The notes beneath the pieces are model-generated. The model was not told the DNA's origin and made no database searches. It worked only from the letters and a program-made list of their open reading frames with translations. DNA of 64,000 nucleotides. Source: Hydra vulgaris (Eukaryota > Cnidaria > Hydrozoa > Anthoathecata > Hydridae). The translations under genes were made by a program, and so were the position numbers. Below, one piece after another: positions 11,858 through 23,140 of this stretch. Where the stretch lies: contig NC_088921.1 of assembly GCF_038396675.1 (NCBI RefSeq), positions 14,082,001 to 14,146,000 of the forward strand, in the 5' to 3' direction. The stretch's first letter is position 1; each line of letters starts with the position of its first letter.

Positions 11858-12252
11858 TGTCCCGATATGTCTTACAAAAGTCATATTACTAAAATTAAAA
11901 CTATTCAAAAAGTTCAATTTCAAACTTTTTTTAAAAACAGATTCTAGAAGCGGAAAAAAAATATCGTTTGAAAAATACAAACTTTTTATAAATAAACCAA
12001 ATTCGCATTAGTTCAAGATATATTGTTGTATCGCTTAAGAAAATACGCAAATTTTGTTTTTCGCAAACTTACTAATACATTTTGGTACTTTTAATGCATT
12101 TTTGTATTTCTAAAATTAATTTTTTTTTTACAAAGATAAAGCACAATGGTTTAATAATGTTTTATCAAAAGAAATTTTGAAAAAAATAATTTTTAGCGGA
12201 GCTATAAGGCTTTAGGCATAGCTGTCCCGTTATGCCCCACTCTCCCGATATA
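11858..12252. mobile_element. Possible truncated pogo-type MITE
   Basis: The right edge reads GCCCCACTCTCCCGATATAG, which on the other strand begins GGGAGAGTGGGGCA, the style of the pogo termini in this window. CCCGATATGTC near 11871 and CCCGTTATGCC near 12226 look like subterminal repeats. No matching left terminus was found, and the LINE relic begins immediately to the right. Confidence 0.3.
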
Positions 12253-14347
12253 GCACTAAGTAAGTCCTTTTTTAAATATTGGTGAAACTTTAGCTGTTTG
12301 TAATTCATTAGAAAAAATTTCTCGTAAAATTGAACATTTAATTATTCTAAAAAGAATATTTTTATGATATCATATGAATCAATAAAAAAGTTTCCATTAA
12401 TATCATCAGGACCGACTGCCTTATTTAGCTTTAGCATTTTAAAAGTTCTATCAAATTCATCAAAAAGACAATTCAAAAAAAGTTAGATAAGCTACTAAAG
12501 TAAATCTACATCTGTTTATTCTTGTTGATAATTTAATTCTTTTTTTTTTTGCCAAACTTGGTCTAACTAAAGTAAAGAATTCATTCATTTTATTAGCTAC
12601 CACTTTTGGATCATAAAATGTTTTATCATCAATTTTAATAGCTTTAGGTAAAGAGCTTGCTTTAAATTTACTACCTGTAATTTCCCTTAAAACTTGTCAT
12701 GTGTGCTTTGAATTGTCTTTATACTTTTCTTCTAAATTTAAGCAGTATCTTTTTTTTAAATTATATATTTGGATTTCAAATTTTTATAAACTATCTTACT
12801 TTCTAATGTTCTCGTTTTTAAATACTTTACATACAATTTTTCCTTAACTTTAGAACTTTTTCTAAGATTTTTTGTAATCGATGGCGACGTAAAATCTTTA
12901 ATTTTTTTAATATTTTATGTTTAGTTAAGTTTGTAATAAATTTTAAAAAGCGTTACTTTTAATAATTCCTTTTTTTAAAGATAAGTTTAAAATACCTTTA
13001 GTTATCATATTGCCTAATATAGAGGCAGATAGTGATGATATTCTAGTTGGCTTGTTCACTGGCTTTGGAGCAGGGGAAGCGGAGGAGGCGATAGCCCTCA
13101 CCCCAGGCCCCCCTGTTCCTAAACCAGTAAGCAAGAAATACTAAAGACTTTCCTGTTAATAAATCGCAAGCATTCGTTTACGTAAAAAAGAACAATACCA
13201 ACTTGCTTTTTTTTTTTTACGCGCTAATGAAACTAAATTAAAACCTAGTAGGTGGAGATTTGAATTTATAACATCATCAAAGCCGTACCATGTCTCTATA
13301 ATGCATATTATGTTAAAATATTAGAAGTTTCTTTTATGTGACTATGACAATTGTCAACAATTTTTAAGCTTCTTATAATAAAATGAAAACATTAAGTAAA
13401 TCCCTTTTAAGAAAATCTTTTAATTCATTGTTATAAAAATAAGTATAATTTTGCAGAACACCTCTTTGCTAAAATAATTTATGTCAGGATCGTATTCAGT
13501 ATCAAGTAAAAAAACATTTGTTTGATAAAATGAAATTGATTCAAAACTATATAGTTGGTTTGAATCTATTTTTGAATATAAATAATTTGATAAATATGAA
13601 ATGAAAAGAAAAATGACTTAAAATCACGTGTGATTATTTTTATAAGTAACTTTAACATAATTTCCTTTACTTCGCTCCTTTTCTTCCGCAAATAGCTTTC
13701 CTCTTATTTCCATAGTGCATTCGCTAAAATCTTTATTTATAAAGACATTTTTATTTCAGAGTTTTACCTTTATGAACTTTTCCAAAATCGCGTTCTTGAC
13801 TTTATTGTTTAAAAATTTCACAATAACAGTTGTGTTTTTACTTTTTTCACTCAACTCTTTTTTCCAACTCTATAAGCCCTTTTCCAGTTCTCTTAATTTC
13901 AATACTATTTAATCTTAATTAATCTTATTTAATCTTAATTTAGCTTTTAAAAGTTCTTTTATTTTCCTTCTAGTTTCGTACCAAATTCTACTATTCCATT
14001 GAATCTCAAATTATTTCGGCTACTCCTATCTTCAAGTTCAGCTAACTTATCTTTAACAACGTTATCATTTTCTAATTTTATGTTTGTATCGTTCAGTTGA
14101 TAAGCTGATGATGTTGTTGCATTTTTAGAAACAGGTACTTTTGATAATAAATTTTCATATTTGTCGCTGACAAGTTCAACACTTTGTTTTAGGTCACTTT
14201 ATTTTTTAAATGTTTATTTTTTTATTGCATAACTGATATTTTACCTTCGAGCTTATCAATCTAGTCACAATATAACTTTATTTTTGTGTTTTAGTGAAAA
14301 TTCATAATTTCTATTAACTAAGCAATTGCAATACTTTTATTAGCCAT
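12253..14347 (-). pseudogene. LINE-B copy 2: ORF1, endonuclease and start of RT, heavily decayed
   Basis: Read on the minus strand, ORF1 begins MANKSIAIA at 14347 and continues through frameshifts with LAELEDRSSRNNLRF and NTTVIVKFLNNKVKNAILEK, the hallmark of L1/CR1-type ORF1 RNA-binding domains. At about 13300 an endonuclease piece reads IICIIETWYGFDD. At 12950-12480 come the EN-RT linker segments KSSKVKEKLYVKYLKTRT and ITGSKFKASSLPKAIKIDDK. At 12480-12253 the RT N-terminus reads LFDEFDRTFKMLKLNKAVGP, close to LFDEFEKAFKTLKKNKAVGP of the copy at 32692. The RT catalytic core is absent. Many stops are present, so it is an old, 3'-truncated copy. Confidence 0.8.
13060..13127. other. GC-rich islet inside the LINE-B relic
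   Basis: Some 68 bp with long G/C runs (GGAGCAGGGGAAGCGGAGGA and CCCCAGGCCCCCC) contrast sharply with the surrounding AT-rich DNA and interrupt the LINE endonuclease region. It may be a scrap of a hAT-type terminus or other insertion; no TIR or target duplication was recognised. Confidence 0.4.
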
Positions 14348-14947
14348 TTTTAAGTTTAAAAAAAACACGTCCATTAAAGTGGAACACTTTGAAGAAAAAA
14401 AAATTGTAAAAAAATAAGATTATTTAAAAGTTAGATCGGGTTTTTAGGAGCCACCCGTTAGATTTATAAAAAAAACGTTAGATTTATAAAAAAATTATGA
14501 TCTTGATTTTGGACCCCAACATAGTGAGCGCCGTAACTAGTAAATTTAACAGATGGTATACATTTTTTAATTTAGTGATAAAATTAAGAGATAAATATTT
14601 CGATTCCCTGATCTTCTAAAAAGAAGCCTGCAAGATTTGAAAAAAATGACTGATGAATAAAATCCACGCAGTTATCAGCTTCAACTAAATAAAAACTAGA
14701 ACAGAACTAATTGCAAATATTGCATAGCTGACACAGCATTGTCGCATTTGTTTTTTTTGTCGTTGTCCTTAATTACTATAGATCAATTAAAAAAAAAGGC
14801 ATGTTAAAAACTTTTAATTAAAATGAACCTTGTTTTGGCTTTTTTAAATTTTATTCTTTAAAAGAAATGCGTCATCGTCATTAAAGAAATTCCCAGGTTG
14901 AAAACTTACGTGAAATAATTTAACATTAAAGTAAAAAAAATCTTTTG

Positions 14948-15063
14948 GTAAGTCATCTGCGTAACAGAGCGTAAGTTTTTAAACCATTTTACGTTACAAT
15001 TAAAACCTGTTTTAAAGTCTTTATATTCATTTTTTTTTTAACTTTAATAACTTCTGTTTTAAG
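14948..15063 (+). promoter_or_regulatory. Putative 5'-UTR intron of the 174-residue gene
   Basis: A consensus donor G|GTAAGT at 14947-14953 and an acceptor with a T-rich tract ending CTTCTGTTTTAAG at 15063 define a 116-bp GT-AG interval that ends 16 bp before the ATG at 15080. The acceptor could alternatively receive a trans-spliced leader, which is known in Hydra. The rest of 14348-14947 holds no recognisable gene. Confidence 0.4.
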
Positions 15064-15079
15064 AACTATTAAACTGAGG

Positions 15080-15604
15080 ATGCCTTTAAAGCACCAAATG
15101 GACTCAATCACTCAATATAACTTTAAAGAAAAGATTCATAGAAAATGCTCAAGAAAATCTGTAAATCAGAACTACACTAACGATGATTACGATGCTGATT
15201 CCGAAACAGAAATTATTGAAAGTATTTCTAGAAAACTTACATGTGCAAGTTATGCAAACAAAATTTCAAACTGCTGTACTGATGAGATGATGTTATCACC
15301 AGATTTAAAAAAGAAAAACAATAGTTGCGCAACAACTTTAAACCACTACGTTCCATCGTTTTCAATCGCGCGCAAAAACTTTAATACTCGGTACAAATTG
15401 TTTTCTCCTTTATTTGGTTCACCCTATAAACATTCATTTACACCAAAAGGTTCACGTTTAAAAAGAAAAATTGATGTTATTTTATACGACACTTGCAACA
15501 AGCAACAGCGCAAAAAAGTTTGTAAAACGATGAAATGCGAGAAATCAACTGAAAGATGGCATCAACAATTTCAAAAAGTAGAAATGCAGCAGTTAATAGA
15601 GTAG
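15080..15604 (+). CDS. Orphan basic protein, 174 residues
   Basis: An uninterrupted frame from ATG 15080 (context GAGGATGCC) to TAG 15602-15604. The family is not recognised. Residues 36-48 are acidic (DDYDADSETEIIE). Residues 108-128 form a Ser/Pro/Lys-rich stretch (LFSPLFGSPYKHSFTPKGSR), followed by basic clusters (RLKRKID, QQRKKVCK) that look like nuclear-localisation signals. The C-terminus is Gln-rich. SP and TP dipeptides near the basic region suggest proline-directed phosphorylation, which is inference. No signal peptide or membrane span is apparent. An AT-rich 3' flank with AATAAA-like words follows near 15690. Codon usage is less extreme than in the surroundings and there is no transposon motif, so a lineage-specific nuclear protein is the best guess. 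Confidence 0.6.
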   Translation: MPLKHQMDSITQYNFKEKIHRKCSRKSVNQNYTNDDYDADSETEIIESISRKLTCASYANKISNCCTDEMMLSPDLKKKNNSCATTLNHYVPSFSIARKNFNTRYKLFSPLFGSPYKHSFTPKGSRLKRKIDVILYDTCNKQQRKKVCKTMKCEKSTERWHQQFQKVEMQQLIE

Positions 15605-15952
15605 CTATTTTTTAAAAAATTCGTTGTTAAAACAAATGACTATGTCCTACGTGTTAAACTTATACAATAGTTTTAAAAGTTTTAGCAAATAAAACAAAAT
15701 AAATAATTTATATAAGTAAAAATTATATATTACAATAATAAGTTATACATTCAATTATATTGGTATTTATATATTTATGTAGCAACATTCATTTGAAAAA
15801 ATTTGTTTTACCTTAAAGCACTACTCATTCATTCATTTTCACTCATTCTCTTTTGAATTTAATGTAAAATAAAAGTTAGTAGTGGATTTAAGAAATAATT
15901 AAAAATAGAGTAATTCAAAGCATGCATATGAAACAAGAAAATTTCCGAACTA

Positions 15953-16876
15953 GAGGAGACTGGTTCTCCTAGGGACGTTTTTAGGTTAATGAGTGTAATT
16001 TTTCATCGGTGAATATAATTGAACTTTTGAAAACTGTATATGAAAATATGGTCCCTTGTGCACTTTTGATGAGAATCTCTGCTTAATAATACAATTTTTT
16101 AGTACTTTTTTTTAGCCGCAAAATGAGGTCTGACTTTGTCCCAAGGTACAACATGGGGACATTGGTGGTTGTACCTAGAGACGGCGGTTGTAGCTAGGGA
16201 CGCTGGGTAATCAAATACTCAGATTGGCTTCTATTGAGCTAATGATTTTAAATAAAAAAGAACCTGTAAAAAATCCTGAAAGGAAACTAAAATAATGATA
16301 TAGATTGTTAAAAGAACTATTTATTTGTAGTGAAGGTAACAATATTTAAAATAGTTAACACTAATAAATAAAAAATAGTGAGATCAATTTTTATTCATAA
16401 AAATTAATCTCACTATTTTTATTCATAAATGAATTACACAAATAGTTCCTGATGATACAGAAGTTCGGCACTTTGTTGAATCTATAGGGACATGTTCCTA
16501 GGTACAACAAGGCACCAAATTGACAAAAAACGCCGTCTAAAAATTTGAGGTTAGGATTTGGGAGATATTATTAACGCAATAGTCAAGCAAAAAAAATATT
16601 GTATTCGTATAAACTAGGAAATATTTTGTTAAATACATTATAATGGCGAAATTAAAAAAGAAAAATGTTAAAAAACTTACGTAAAAAGGGTTGTAAAATC
16701 AATTTTTAATCACCGCTTTGCAACGCTTCACACCAACACGATGACACTTCGGCTGTCAACTGACCTCAAGAGGTGGAGTAATGCCTCATGCAAAAAATAT
16801 TATGCTCTCATACAAAATTCTCAAAATATTTGAGTGTCCCTAGGTACATGGCGTCCCTAGGAGAACCAGTCTCCCC
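15953..16876. mobile_element. Pogo/mariner-type MITE with 25-bp TIRs
   Basis: Terminal inverted repeats at 15953-15977 and 16852-16876 match at 24 of 25 positions (outer part GGAGACTGGTTCTCCTAGGG), flanked by TA on both sides (15951-15952, 16877-16878), the target duplication of Tc1/mariner/pogo. No transposase is present. Internal words CTAGGTAC, CTAGGGAC and TTGTACCTAG repeat the terminal theme and may be transposase sites. An imperfect hairpin (about 27-base arms) occupies 16367-16424. Confidence 0.88.
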
Positions 16877-17547
16877 TATTTCCTATCTTTTTGTTATTAA
16901 TCTTATTGTATATACCAATTAAGTATAAATTGAATTACACGCAAATTAGGATAGGCAGAATTTAATTTTTTTTGTTTTTAACTGCCAAAATTACAGAAAA
17001 ATTACACACTTTAAAAAAAAGAATTAAGGCCCTTTCTCAATACCAAAAATCTGGAATAAGTACCAATATTAGAATTAAAAGTTTTGCTATATTTTAAAAT
17101 CTTGAAATGTAGCTTATATAGCTTATTTTGGTTGGCTCATTTATTTTTTCTAAAACTTAATCAGTACAAAGATCTCATTTTGATGTAGAAGTTGTTTTAA
17201 AATCATGTCTATAATATATATAGTTTATAAGTAAAGGTAAATTTACTTTTTAAAGGTTTCCGTTGATGCATATATATGACATTAAATAGCTTATGTTAGA
17301 TGCATATTTTGTCCGTCATCAAACTACACAAATTAATTAACCTATGACTTATATTTCAACTAACAATGGATGACTTTTAAATGCAGTTAATGGGTTTTGG
17401 GTAATTGATCATTTTCATTAATTAACTATAATTTCAATTTGAATTTAGGTTTTTGACTGCAAATGTATGCAATTGTCTATGTTATAAAAATCCGAAATTA
17501 GGTTAATTGTTTTCCGCATAAAAAGAGCTAGAGGAGGTGGAGGCTGA

Positions 17548-17610
17548 ACAGGGCCGTCCCGAGTGAGAAAACATAGAGGGTTCCTAGCCCCTCTACGAAG
17601 TTTATTTGTC
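17548..17610 (+). mobile_element. Possible isolated hAT terminus
   Basis: CAGGGCCGTCCCGAG at 17548 followed by a G/C-rich stretch (GGTTCCTAGCCCCTCTACG) has the look of a ZMYM1-type hAT end in AT-rich surroundings. No partner terminus was found. The remainder of 16879-18736 shows nothing recognisable. Confidence 0.3.
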
Positions 17611-18744
17611 GACAAAATGGGATCTATAGTTGGCATTCGCAAATGTCGGAAATATTTTTGTCATTAAAAGAATAAAATTGTGTCCATAAAAAAAAAATGC
17701 GTTTATTTATTATATGAAGCCGTAAAATAAATTAGAATAAATAGGATAAACTTTACCCCGACTGAGGATAAATAGGATAAACTTTAATTCCCGCAAAAAA
17801 AATCGTTGTTATAACTGCTGTTTATAGTCCACTATCTTAAATTCGAAAAAATACTCATCTTGAAACATTTTGAAATACATTTAATATATTATTTTGATTA
17901 CATCACCAGGGAGTTTAAAATGGCGTTTTTTATACTTTCTAAAAGTGAAATAAAAGTGTTCATAGAAAGTGAAGAAGTTTTTATTTATCAGTGACCTAAA
18001 CTTAGTTTATAATTTAATTTTTTGTAATTCAACCTTACTTGGTTATATCTAAAAACGATAGAATTTATTTCTTATAAATTCATGTAAAACTTAGTAAATT
18101 GAAAGCTGCACGATTTCAGATTTGATGTAACGTTCTTTATTTCACATTTGTTATCTCTTATTTCGGATCGGGTATTTTTATTAGTTTTAATAAACTATAT
18201 AGTTACATTCATCCTCAAAAAAGCCATGCTTTTAAAAGTTGTTTAAAAAGTTATGTAAAGGCTTTTTAGTTACTTACCCGGGATGTTATATAGCAAACTA
18301 TATGGTTCAAAAATAAAAAATTACAAAAAATATGCAGTAGTTACATACATCCATACATTTATAAATACTTATATACATTATGTATTTTTCACCATTTTAA
18401 TTTCTCCCTCCAGAGTCAAAACGACTAAAAATTTTTTAAAATAAAAGTGCAGAGATCTGTTTATTTAAATAGCTTAAATCAATAAAAGATCAGCTTGATG
18501 TTGTACCTCATGTTCAGCAGAACTAACTGTTGAAGTTGATTCTCGACATGATACAAAAAAAGTCTAATGGCTTCAGTTATCCAAAAGTACTATCACAAAA
18601 ATAATTCAATAATTTTTTTTTATTATAAGTAAACTATGTTTAACTATAAATTAAATGTTTAACAAATTTATTTTTATAATGAAACTATACTTTTAGAAAA
18701 TACGACAGGAGAGAACTAGTTATGCTAATTTTGATGGTTAGTAC

Positions 18745-19837
18745 TAGCAACCAGACAATCTCTAATGGACTTATTATAAAAGGACAAAAATAGACTTCGA
18801 CAAAGCACTATTTGCAACAATTTTAATTACAACTATCAAAAATAAATTGTCTATAAAAAATGTTTGTCTTTCTAGACAATCATTTTAAAAACGGACACTA
18901 AATGAACAATCTCGATTTTTTAATGAGGTATAGAAGATCTATTTAACATATAATTTGGACTTATAACGAGTAATTAAATTTTCTCTGCAGCATCGTTTCA
19001 AAAACTGAAAACGAGCACAAAATTAAAAATACAATTTTTCTAACAGAAGTTCATTTTTTAATTTTTTGTCCAGCGTGTGCTGTTGATTAAAAAGTTAATG
19101 TCTATTTAAAAACCTCAAAATGGACTATTTTGTGCTCAATTGAAGTTCATTAATTACTCAGTTCAGTTGTTTTTCAATTCTCAGTGAATGTGCGTGAAAA
19201 TTTATTTTTAAAATGCCCTCTTCAGTTTGGGATTACTTCAAAAAAGTTGAAGGTAAGTTTATCATTTATAAAATTTTCCTTAGTCACTAAAATCTTTATC
19301 ACCTTCAATAAAATTATTTTAAAAATATGTGATCAAGGAGTTGTCCTTTATAAAATGTGGATTAGTAAGTAGAAGATTCCAATAGGTGTTAAAATTTATT
19401 TAGGTTTGTGAATAAAACAATAGTGAAAAAGAAAAATGTTTTTTACTTTCATTTTATTGATGAATATGTACGCAAGTTTTAAACAATAATTAATCATGGG
19501 CAATGATCGTCATTTGGAGTTTTGATGTCATTTCAATATTTTTTTAATATTATAAATTTACTACATAACAATCTTCAAATAATACGGTAATGAAAGATTT
19601 CTGGTTTTATGAAATCAAGTAAATTTAGACAAAATCATAGACACCAAATAGACAAAAAATTATGCTTTGTAGACTTATGAAGTGAAAATTATTTTTTAAC
19701 TGAGCAATCTTAGGACACCATCAAAATTTGATAGACACAACAAGGACAAAAAAATAAACATTTGTTGTGTCCATTACAACATACAGAATTGTCTATGTCT
19801 GTGTTGTAAGTCTATCCATAGACTAGTCTGGTTACTA
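18745..19837 (+). mobile_element. Short hAT element with perfect 8-bp target duplication
   Basis: Ends TAGCAACCAGAC (from 18745) and, inverted, TAGTAACCAGAC (to 19837) are flanked by identical 8-mers GTTAGTAC at 18737-18744 and 19838-19845, the diagnostic hAT target duplication. At 1,093 bp it is too short for a transposase and carries only one exon-like BED-finger start (19213-19252). Subterminal GGAC/AGACA words cluster near both ends, as expected for hAT transposase binding. The exact duplication suggests fairly recent insertion. Confidence 0.9.
19213..19252 (+). pseudogene. First exon of a BED-type zinc-finger hAT transposase
   Basis: ATG at 19213 reads MPSSVWDYFKKVE and is cut at AAG|GTAAGT (donor at 19253), a consensus 5' splice site. 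S.VW.YF.K is the opening of BED zinc fingers (ZBED-type hAT transposases). The Cys/His half of the finger would lie in the next exon, which this deleted copy lacks. The exon sits well inside the short hAT element. Confidence 0.6.
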
Positions 19838-19944
19838 GTTAGTACAAGGTAAATAATACCCTCCCCCTTCTCCTTCCTCAAAAACATGGCGCTCTACACG
19901 TACAAAGTTTTTTCAGATCTAAGCAACAATCTTCTAAATACTAA

Positions 19945-20099
19945 GGGTGGAATGCAAAAAGCGAACTTGAGTCAAGTTCGACTTTGTGACCAATAGCAGA
20001 AGAGTATTTTTTGAGTGGATAACCCATACTCTGCCGCTATTGGTTACAATGTAAAGTACAAGTCGAACTTGACGTAAGTTCGCTTCTTGCTTTCCTCCC
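19945..20099. mobile_element. Foldback MITE, Harbinger-like (TAA target duplication)
   Basis: Long inverted arms begin GGGTGGAATGCAAAAAGCGA on the left and GGGAGGAAAGCAAGAAGCGA on the complementary right end, both followed by an AACTT..GTCAAGTTCGACTT block. TAA flanks each end (19942-19944, 20100-20102), matching the TWA duplication of PIF/Harbinger. There is no coding capacity. Superfamily assignment rests on TSD length only. Between 20103 and 21150 nothing recognisable was seen. Confidence 0.65.
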
Positions 20100-21152
20100 T
20101 AAAACTTGCGCAGCTCCTATCTAGAGTTTGCTTTTTCAGTTTAAAGTTTCTGCATCATAGAGGACAGTTAAGATTATTTACAGAAGTTTGTTGACAAAAG
20201 CAAGTAGTGGCAATAAACGTCAAAATATTTTTCTATTTGACAAGAGTTACAACGAGTAACAAAAAAAACTACGAGAAAATTTCTATAAATGGCATGGTAA
20301 AACAAAATTTAAATTTTGTACTGTGTTTTTACAGCAATACAAATTGAAGTTGTTTTCTTCTGCTCCTTTTAGCTGTCTACTTAATTAAAATAAATTTATG
20401 TAGTACTTTTACCATAAGTAATCTGGGAGTGACTAAAGCATTTCAAATCATTTCAAATCATTTTCACTTTTTCACTCAACATTTATATTTAATACAATTT
20501 GCATATAAACGTTTGAGTTGTTTTCAAAGTTTATTTAAATATTTTTTAAAACTATAAACTTTATACATTTTTGTTTACAAACGTTTTGTTTTTGTTCTTA
20601 TGTTGATGCAGTTCAACTTTTATTTGTATTAAAAAAAATTTATTCGAATTAAAGCAAAACGCCATGAAGAAATAATGAAGACTTTAGAAAAAAATTGTTA
20701 AAATAAAATGTGTTGTTAAATAAACAAACAATCATAAGATTGTTTTAAAAGTTCCGGGAAAATAGGAAAATTTTGACATAAATTATTCTTTATTAAACTT
20801 TTTTGAATTATTATGTTATTACATTACTTTATTGTTACAAAATAATTCTTATTGAAGCGCTATTTTTCCAATCTACAATGTTTATTTTGAATATGCAACC
20901 AATTACTTATTGCATATACAACAGAAAATTAGAATACCGTCGTACTATTAACAAGCTGATGTTATGGTAATATATAAAAAAAATATTTCACAATTATTGG
21001 CATACAAATGTTATCCTTAATTAGGACAATATATCTTTATATATATACCAAGATTGTGTCAATACTGTTTCATGTTCGGATACCTAATAGTAAATGTAAA
21101 CAACCTAACATGTTAACAATAGAAACACAAATAACATGCTTAAGATCTGAAA

Positions 21153-21310
21153 GCAGCAGCGGTGTAGCGGTTAGAGTTCAGGTCCATGGTTCGAAACCGG
21201 CTCTGGCCATAACTGCATTATTGTTAATAAGGGAGACTTTTTCCCGCTGTTTTCTGTGAAAAGACCGTTAGAACTTCTTGGAACACCTGAAAAACAAATT
21301 AAAAAAAAAA
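21153..21310 (+). repeat. tRNA-derived SINE, copy 1
   Basis: The head contains A-box-like GTGTAGCGGTTAGAG and B-box GGTTCGAAACC, and the tail reads GACCGTTAGAACTTCTTGGA then an A-rich end. It shares order and wording with the copies at 49055-49230 and 61211-61420. The tRNA-like part cannot fold as a functional tRNA, so it is not annotated as one. Confidence 0.75.
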
Positions 21311-21572
21311 TAGGAAAGCGTAAAAGGCTTGCTAAATTTTGTCATTAACTTATTGTATACATATTTTTTTCCGTTTGTATATATTTTTTATATAAATAAC
21401 ATTTTTTATACATGTTTGGAGTCTATGCTCCATTAAGTTGCATTTAAGTATATAAGTTGTAATTCTATAACTTATCAAAATCGAAAATTCAAAAACTTCT
21501 AAATTTATTGAAGTGGTATATTTTTTTAATAGTTTAATAGTTTTTTAATAGTTTATTAGTTTAATAGTTAAT

Positions 21573-21640
21573 AATTTATTAAAGTCGTATAATTTATTAA
21601 AGTCGTATATCTTATTAAAGTCGTAAATTTATAAAAGTCT
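21573..21640. repeat. 18-bp tandem repeat AATTTATTAAAGTCGTAT
   Basis: Two exact and about two degenerate units. The next 850 bp contain AT-rich DNA with TTTCTAAGAAT-like words and no supported gene. Confidence 0.75.
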
Positions 21641-22489
21641 TCCATCCCTTTTTATTTGTTTTATATTGAACTTTTTTTTCCCTTCAGAGATTATTTTTTG
21701 AACTCCTATAAATTGAAAATTTCGAAATACATATGTTCAACCATAACAATTTTATTTCTATTTTAAATAGATATAGCTTAATTTTGTTTTTTCAAAATGA
21801 TAATAATTTCTTAGAATTAAATCTTTCTGAGAAGCACAAAGCGTATTTTAGTTTGTTAAAAAAAATCAGCGCTTCTAAGAAACAATATATTATTTCCTTC
21901 TTAAATAAGTCAAATAAATTTTAATAAAACAATTTATTTTTAAACTGTCTTTTTTCAGAAACATAAATCCGGTAATTTTTTGAATAAGCTTTTCGATTCT
22001 AAGAATTTTTTTTTGTTTCTAAGAATTAAAAAAAAAAATTGTTTCTAAGAATAATTTTTCTTTTCCGAGAAGTTTTAAAACAGATAAAAAGATAGGCATC
22101 TTTTTTTTGTAGCAAACATTTTGTACAACTTTGCTATATTATATATTAAGCTTACAGCAGTCAAAAACTTATATCGAAAACCTAAAATAATCGGTATAAA
22201 TAAGGTAAGATTGCTATAGTAAAGCATTATAATATTATTTATAAAATATTAAACATTTTTATTTATTTAAGGCATTTTAATATTATATAAAATAATAAAG
22301 CCTTCTAATTTATTTCCAAAACGCTGCACATGGAGTCCTGGAAAACTGTTTTGTTTCTTGAATGATAGAAAGTTTATGGCAATCATCCAAAAGAATATTA
22401 TTTTTGCAACGAATAATATATTGAAATATTTTTGAGATATTACTTTAACCATTTATTATTTCAAATTTTTTGGATTGTTATTTTGTCAT

Positions 22490-22604
22490 AAACTACTTGT
22501 ATTATTTTATATTTTATTTATATTGTAATTTTTATATGGTTCTGGCGACTGGCGACAAGATCGTTATGATCTTCTTCCAGATTCCAAGTTTATATGTTTA
22601 TATT
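22490..22604 (+). mobile_element. 3' terminal scrap of a LINE-B-like element
   Basis: GGCGACAAGATCGTTATGAT followed by CTTCTTCCAGA resembles the 3' UTR stem of the LINE at 32692-35309 (GACGATAAGATCATTTGATC, CTTCTTTTAGA). Only the last hundred or so bases are present. It leads directly into the 14-bp minisatellite. Confidence 0.5.
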
Positions 22605-22832
22605 ACATGTATATCACCACATGTAAATTACGACATGTAAATCACGACATGTAAATCACGACATGTAAATCACGACATGTAAATCACGACATGTAAGTCA
22701 CGACATGTAAATCACGACATGTAAATCACGACATGTAAATCACGACATGTAAATCACGACATGTAAATCACGACATGTAAATCACGACATGTAAATCACG
22801 ACATGTAAATCACGACATGTAAATCACGACAT
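22605..22832. repeat. 14-bp minisatellite, about 16 units
   Basis: The unit ACATGTAAATCACG repeats with almost no change; the first two units and one internal unit (AAGTCACG) vary. It begins where the LINE-B-like 3' end stops (TTATATTACATGT). There are no spacers, so it is not a CRISPR array. Confidence 0.95.
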
Positions 22833-23140
22833 CTAATCGACTTGTCTTCGCGGGCCTTGGTATGGACGATAAACCACAATACCAGAACGGTGTCAACATG
22901 GCTTAATAAGTTATCTTCTTTTAAATATAGTAAACTTTGTAAAATATTTTTACTAATCATTATATAAAAATAATTACAAAATAACAATGATCAAGATTAC
23001 CACAGTTATTGCTTTAACTAAACATAATTTAAACTGTTTAAGTTTATGTTCCAATAATGCTATGAGCTATTGACAATCCATTTATTTAACCATAAAATAT
23101 GAAAGTTTACAGCAATATTTTATAAAATCACATAAATAAG

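Noticed and set aside
22605..22832. Possible CRISPR array
   Set aside because: Units are contiguous 14-mers with no spacers, in an animal genome.
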